Assembly (NCBI GenBank): GCA_900542735.1
Contig: UQOS01000025.1
Coordinates: 1-17,292, forward strand
Direction of reading: 5' to 3'
Length of the DNA stretch: 17,292 nucleotides
Source: an uncultured Mycoplasmatota bacterium
Lineage (GTDB): Bacteria > Bacillota_I > Bacilli_A > RF39 > UBA660
Shown: in pieces, positions 14,213 to 17,292 of the stretch
Numbering within the stretch: position 1 is the first letter of the stretch
How the letters are laid out: every line of letters starts with the position of its first letter
Made by a program: the position numbers and the translations under genes
The notes under the pieces: generated by a model
Told to the model about the DNA's origin: nothing
Seen by the model: the letters and a program-made list of their open reading frames with translations, nothing else
Databases searched by the model: none

Positions 14213-14241
14213 TTGTTTTGTCTATATTTTTTTGTTATACT
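14213..14241 (+). promoter_or_regulatory. Promoter of ppdK
   Basis: TATACT (14236-14241) is preceded by TG one base upstream, an extended -10. TTGTTT (14213-14218) lies 17 bases before it as a weak -35. The start codon is about 32 bases downstream, and GAAAGGGTGATG serves as ribosome-binding site. Confidence 0.55.
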
Positions 14242-14272
14242 TGGGTTAAGTAAAAGTAGAAAGGGTGATGAT

Positions 14273-16906
14273 ATGAAATATGTTTACTTATTCAGTGAAG
14301 GAAATGCTAGTATGAGAAATTTACTAGGTGGTAAGGGAGCTAATTTAGCAGAAATGACGAATATTGGTCTACCTGTACCACAAGGATTTACTATCACAAC
14401 AGAAGCATGTTGTAAGTATTATGAAGATGGTAAAGAAATTAATGAAGAAATAAAATCTCAAATCGATGAATACATCACGAAACTAGAAGAAATTACTGGT
14501 AAGAAATTTGGAGATAAAGAAAATCCTTTATTAGTGAGTGTAAGAAGTGGAGCACGAGCTAGTATGCCAGGTATGATGGATACTATCTTAAATTTAGGAT
14601 TAAATGAAGATGTGGTAAATGCTTTAATAGAAAAATCAAATAATCCAAGATGGGCATGGGACTGTTATCGTAGATTTATTCAAATGTATTCTGATGTCGT
14701 AATGGAAGTTGGTAAAAAATACTTTGAAGAATTAATTGATAAAATGAAAGAAAATAAACATGTCAAATTAGATGTAGAATTAAATGCAGAAGATTTAAAA
14801 GAGTTAGCAAGACAGTTTAAAGAAGAATACAAAACTAAAATTGGTAGTAGTTTTCCAGATGATCCCAAAGAACAGTTATTAGGAGCAATCAAAGCAGTAT
14901 TTAGAAGTTGGGATAACCCTAGAGCTAATGTTTATAGAAGAGATAATGATATTCCATATTCTTGGGGAACTGCTGTAAATGTACAGTCAATGGCTTTTGG
15001 TAATATGGGAGAAGATTGTGGAACTGGAGTTGCTTTTACTCGTGACCCTGCAACTGGTGAAAAAGGTTTATTTGGAGAATTTTTAACCAATGCACAAGGA
15101 GAAGATGTAGTAGCTGGTGTTAGAACGCCAATGCATATTACGGAAATGGAACAGAAATTCCCAGAAGCATTCAAACAATTTAAAGAAGTGTGTAAAATTC
15201 TAGAAGATCATTACAAAGATATGCAAGATATGGAATTTACTGTTGAACATGGTAAACTTTATATGCTACAAACTAGAAACGGTAAAAGAACGGCACAAGC
15301 TGCTTTAAAGATTACGTGTGATTTAGTAGATGAAGGTATGCGTACGGAAGAAGAAGCTGTATTAATGATAGATCCTAGAAATTTAGATACTTTACTTCAT
15401 CCACAATTTGATGTTGGTGTATTAAAATCTGCTACCCCTATTGGAAAAGGGTTAGGAGCATCTCCAGGAGCAGCCTGTGGTAAAATTGTGTTTACTGCAA
15501 GTGATGCCGAAAGAGAAGGACTTGGTGGCAAGAACGAAAAAGTAATTTTAGTAAGACTAGAAACTTCTCCTGAAGATATAACAGGAATGAAAGCTAGCCA
15601 AGGTATTTTAACCGTTCGTGGTGGAATGACTTCTCATGCTGCAGTAGTAGCTCGTGGAATGGGGACTTGTTGTGTATCTGGTTGTGGCGATATTAAAATG
15701 AATGAAGAAAAGAAAGAGTTTAACCTAGCTGGTAAAACTTATCATGAAGGAGATATTATTTCAATAGATGGTTCAACTGGTAATATTTATGATGGTGTAA
15801 TTCCGACAACAGATGCTAAAATAGCTGGTGAATTTGGTCGTGTTATGGCTTGGGCTGATAAGTATAGAATACTAGGAGTAAGAACTAATGCTGATAATCC
15901 AACCGATGCTAAGAAAGCAGTAGAATTAGGAGCAGAAGGAATTGGACTTTGCCGTACAGAGCATATGTTCTTTGATGAAGCAAGAATTCATTCAATGAGA
16001 AAAATGATTTTATCTGATACTGTTGAAAAAAGAGAAAAAGCCTTAGCTGAATTGATTCCATATCAAAAAGGTGATTTTAAAGCTATGTATAAAGTTTTAA
16101 AGGGTCTTCCAATGACCGTTCGTTATTTAGATCCACCTCTTCATGAATTTTTACCAACTGAAGAAAAAGAGATCATAGATTTAGCTAAAGATATGGGTGT
16201 AACAGTGGAACAGTTAAAACAAAAATGCGTTGATTTACACGAATTTAATCCTATGATGGGACATCGTGGTTGTAGACTAGATGTAACTTATCCTGAAATA
16301 GCTAGAATGCAAACTCGTGCTTTAATGGAAGCAGCAATTGAAGTAAAAGAAGAAGATGGTTTTGATATTATTCCAGAAATTATGATTCCGTTAGTAGGTG
16401 AAGTAAAGGAATTAAAATTTGTGAAAGATATCGTTATTGAAACAGCTGAAAAAGTTAAGAAAGAGAAAAATTCAGATATAAATTATCATATCGGTACTAT
16501 GATTGAAATTCCTCGTGCTGCTCTTACTGCTGATGATATTGCAAAAGAAGCAGAATTCTTCTCATTTGGAACCAACGATTTAACACAAATGACATTTGGT
16601 TTTTCTAGAGATGATGCTGGTAAGTTCTTAGGCTCATATTATGAAAATAAAATATATGAACAAGATCCATTTGCTAGACTTGATCAAGTTGGAGTTGGTA
16701 AACTGGTAGAAATGGCAGTAGAAAAAGGTAAAACAATACGACCAGATATTAAACTTGGTATTTGTGGTGAACATGGAGGAGATCCTTCTAGTGTAGAATT
16801 TTTCCATAAAGTTGGACTTACTTATGTATCATGCAGTCCATTTAGAGTACCAATTGCTAGACTCGCTGCTGCACAGGCTGCCATTAAAAATGATGATAGA
16901 AAGTAG
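14273..16906 (+). CDS. ppdK: Pyruvate, phosphate dikinase
   Basis: PPDK interconverts pyruvate, ATP and phosphate with PEP, AMP and pyrophosphate. The 877-residue protein has the N-terminal ATP-grasp domain (GGKGANLAEM; SVRSGARASMPGMMDT). The phosphohistidine swivel domain follows, with GGMTSHAAVVARGMG and His455, then the C-terminal PEP-binding barrel with GICGEHGGDP and Cys831. Both numbers equal those of the Clostridium symbiosum enzyme when the ATG at 14273 is used, which supports that start. An in-frame TTG at 14213 would add 20 residues that overlap the promoter and is rejected. TSH before the phosphohistidine keeps the Thr used in PPDK regulation. No regulator gene is in the window. 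The gene stands alone with its own promoter. Confidence 0.97.
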   Translation: MKYVYLFSEGNASMRNLLGGKGANLAEMTNIGLPVPQGFTITTEACCKYYEDGKEINEEIKSQIDEYITKLEEITGKKFGDKENPLLVSVRSGARASMPGMMDTILNLGLNEDVVNALIEKSNNPRWAWDCYRRFIQMYSDVVMEVGKKYFEELIDKMKENKHVKLDVELNAEDLKELARQFKEEYKTKIGSSFPDDPKEQLLGAIKAVFRSWDNPRANVYRRDNDIPYSWGTAVNVQSMAFGNMGEDCGTGVAFTRDPATGEKGLFGEFLTNAQGEDVVAGVRTPMHITEMEQKFPEAFKQFKEVCKILEDHYKDMQDMEFTVEHGKLYMLQTRNGKRTAQAALKITCDLVDEGMRTEEEAVLMIDPRNLDTLLHPQFDVGVLKSATPIGKGLGASPGAACGKIVFTASDAEREGLGGKNEKVILVRLETSPEDITGMKASQGILTVRGGMTSHAAVVARGMGTCCVSGCGDIKMNEEKKEFNLAGKTYHEGDIISIDGSTGNIYDGVIPTTDAKIAGEFGRVMAWADKYRILGVRTNADNPTDAKKAVELGAEGIGLCRTEHMFFDEARIHSMRKMILSDTVEKREKALAELIPYQKGDFKAMYKVLKGLPMTVRYLDPPLHEFLPTEEKEIIDLAKDMGVTVEQLKQKCVDLHEFNPMMGHRGCRLDVTYPEIARMQTRALMEAAIEVKEEDGFDIIPEIMIPLVGEVKELKFVKDIVIETAEKVKKEKNSDINYHIGTMIEIPRAALTADDIAKEAEFFSFGTNDLTQMTFGFSRDDAGKFLGSYYENKIYEQDPFARLDQVGVGKLVEMAVEKGKTIRPDIKLGICGEHGGDPSSVEFFHKVGLTYVSCSPFRVPIARLAAAQAAIKNDDRK

Positions 16907-16936
16907 AAATGTCAAAATATCCAAGGAAGAAAAAAT

Positions 16937-17054
16937 ATGGAGTTAAAAAAGATTCAAAAAGATATTAGGATTATCTGAAATGCTAGGTTTTGATTTATCA
17001 GACGAAAAAGAAAAAAATATTTCTAAGAATGAAAAACGTATATATAAAATATAG
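16937..17054 (+). pseudogene. Small broken reading frame after ppdK
   Basis: AAGGAAG precedes an ATG at 16937 that reads MELKKIQKDIRII and stops at TGA. If one A is removed from the A5 run near 16956, the frame continues as ILGLSEMLGFDLSDEKEKN to TAG at 17052-17054, for about 38 residues. The pattern suggests a small gene or gene relic broken by a one-base insertion. No function is recognised. The homopolymer also makes a sequencing error possible. Confidence 0.28.
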
Positions 17055-17154
17055 ATGAGGTAAATGTAAGAATAAGTGATTAATATTTAGATGTTAAAAA
17101 AGTTGTCTAACTTAAATTCATATTATAAAATTAGAGATTAAGATTACTTATATA
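17055..17154. other. Short gene-free stretch before the insertion-sequence end
   Basis: AT-rich, with stops in all frames. The only structure is a short AAGTT/AACTT hairpin near 17099-17112. No gene or promoter is supported. Confidence 0.4.
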
Positions 17155-17216
17155 GGTTCTATGTCAAGTAGTGTTGGTGGGACCAAAAACTAATGATAAT
17201 AGAATTACTATTTATG

Positions 17217-17244
17217 GGGACTAGAAATAGTCCTCTTTAATTTT
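17217..17244. terminator. GAAA-loop hairpin between the IS end and the transposase stop
   Basis: GGACTA (17218-17223) pairs with TAGTCC (17228-17233) around GAAA, with an outer G-T pair. TCTTTAATTTT follows on the + strand. It could shield the transposase gene from outside transcription or end its own transcript. Confidence 0.45.
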
Positions 17245-17292
17245 GTTTAATAGGATTATATAATCCTTTAATCAACATAACTCTAGCTTTTA
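17237..17292 (-). CDS. Transposase C-terminus, partial
   Basis: The minus strand reads KARVMLIKGLYNPIKQN and then TAA (17239-17237), and enters from the right edge. The pattern 'aR+.L..gL.' resembles the C-terminal tail of ISL3-type transposases. Seventeen residues cannot prove this. The neighbouring repeat-like end and hairpin support it. The 16-base perfect palindrome at 17252-17267 (AGGATTATATAATCCT) falls within these codons. Confidence 0.38.
   Translation of the reverse strand, partial: KARVMLIKGLYNPIKQN

Larger units (their letters stand above)
17155..17292 (-). mobile_element. End of an insertion sequence, possibly ISL3-like, cut by window edge
   Basis: GGTTCTATGTCAAGTAGTG (from 17155) looks like the terminal inverted repeat of an ISL3-type element, which often begins GGNTCT. 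Inward of it lie a hairpin and the last codons of a minus-strand frame, as expected for the end behind a transposase. The opposite end and the target duplication are outside the window, so family and boundaries are tentative. Confidence 0.42.

Noticed and set aside
14213..14272. Possible hydrophobic leader of pyruvate phosphate dikinase from a TTG start
   Set aside because: It overlaps the promoter. The ATG at 14273 places His455 and Cys831 exactly as in the known enzyme.
1..17292. CRISPR arrays, tRNA or rRNA genes
   Set aside because: No regularly spaced direct repeats and no tRNA-like or rRNA-like sequences were seen on reading either strand.

Overview
The window comes from a very AT-rich, low-GC Gram-positive bacterium, probably a Bacilli/Mollicutes-like lineage. 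Shine-Dalgarno sequences are strong and AGGAGG-like. Promoters look sigma-A-like. The housekeeping genes rbgA (ylqF), rnhB, topA and xerC follow a Firmicutes-type order. Tryptophan is encoded by TGG, full-length proteins are recovered with TGA read as stop, and every intact gene here ends in TAA or TAG, none in TGA. Nearly all genes lie on the + strand.

Layout. (1) Positions 1-2400 are accessory DNA. They hold the tail of an unidentified gene (perhaps a transposase), an AT-only palindrome, a start-less zinc-ribbon-like reading frame on the minus strand, and a two-gene pair: a DUF3883-type PD-(D/E)xK nuclease and a protein resembling ADP-ribosyltransferase-fold enzymes. (2) Positions 2404-6571 are a layered insertion hotspot directly upstream of rbgA. 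The 5' end of rbgA (ribosome-binding site, start codon and the codons up to the INWY motif) occurs three times: two decayed copies near 2815-2934 and 4936-4996, and the intact gene from 6455. Between copies sit two gene pairs: RhuM family protein plus a DUF2268-like zinc metalloprotease, then DinD plus a GNAT acetyltransferase. After both decayed copies comes a similar stretch with a hairpin at about +30 and then a TTTTTACATTT motif that may be a -35 region. A 5'-truncated metallophosphoesterase lies just before the first copy. (3) Positions 6483-9647 hold rbgA, a small unknown gene, rnhB, a small unknown gene interrupted by an in-frame TAA, and a Mn/Fe superoxide dismutase. (4) Positions 9732-14117 hold topA, an unknown 253-aa protein, a XerC-like recombinase and thymidine kinase. 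(5) Positions 14273-16906 hold pyruvate phosphate dikinase, with His455 and Cys831 at the positions known from the Clostridium symbiosum enzyme. (6) The last ~390 bases hold a broken small reading frame and what looks like the end of an insertion sequence: a terminal-repeat-like motif and the last codons of a minus-strand transposase.

The core genes serve ribosome assembly, RNA primer removal, DNA topology, chromosome resolution, thymidine salvage and PEP/pyruvate metabolism. The most interesting signal is the repeated rbgA 5' end. It suggests that gene pairs were inserted one after another at one target site inside rbgA, each restoring rbgA with a new 5' end. No recombinase gene lies inside either cassette.
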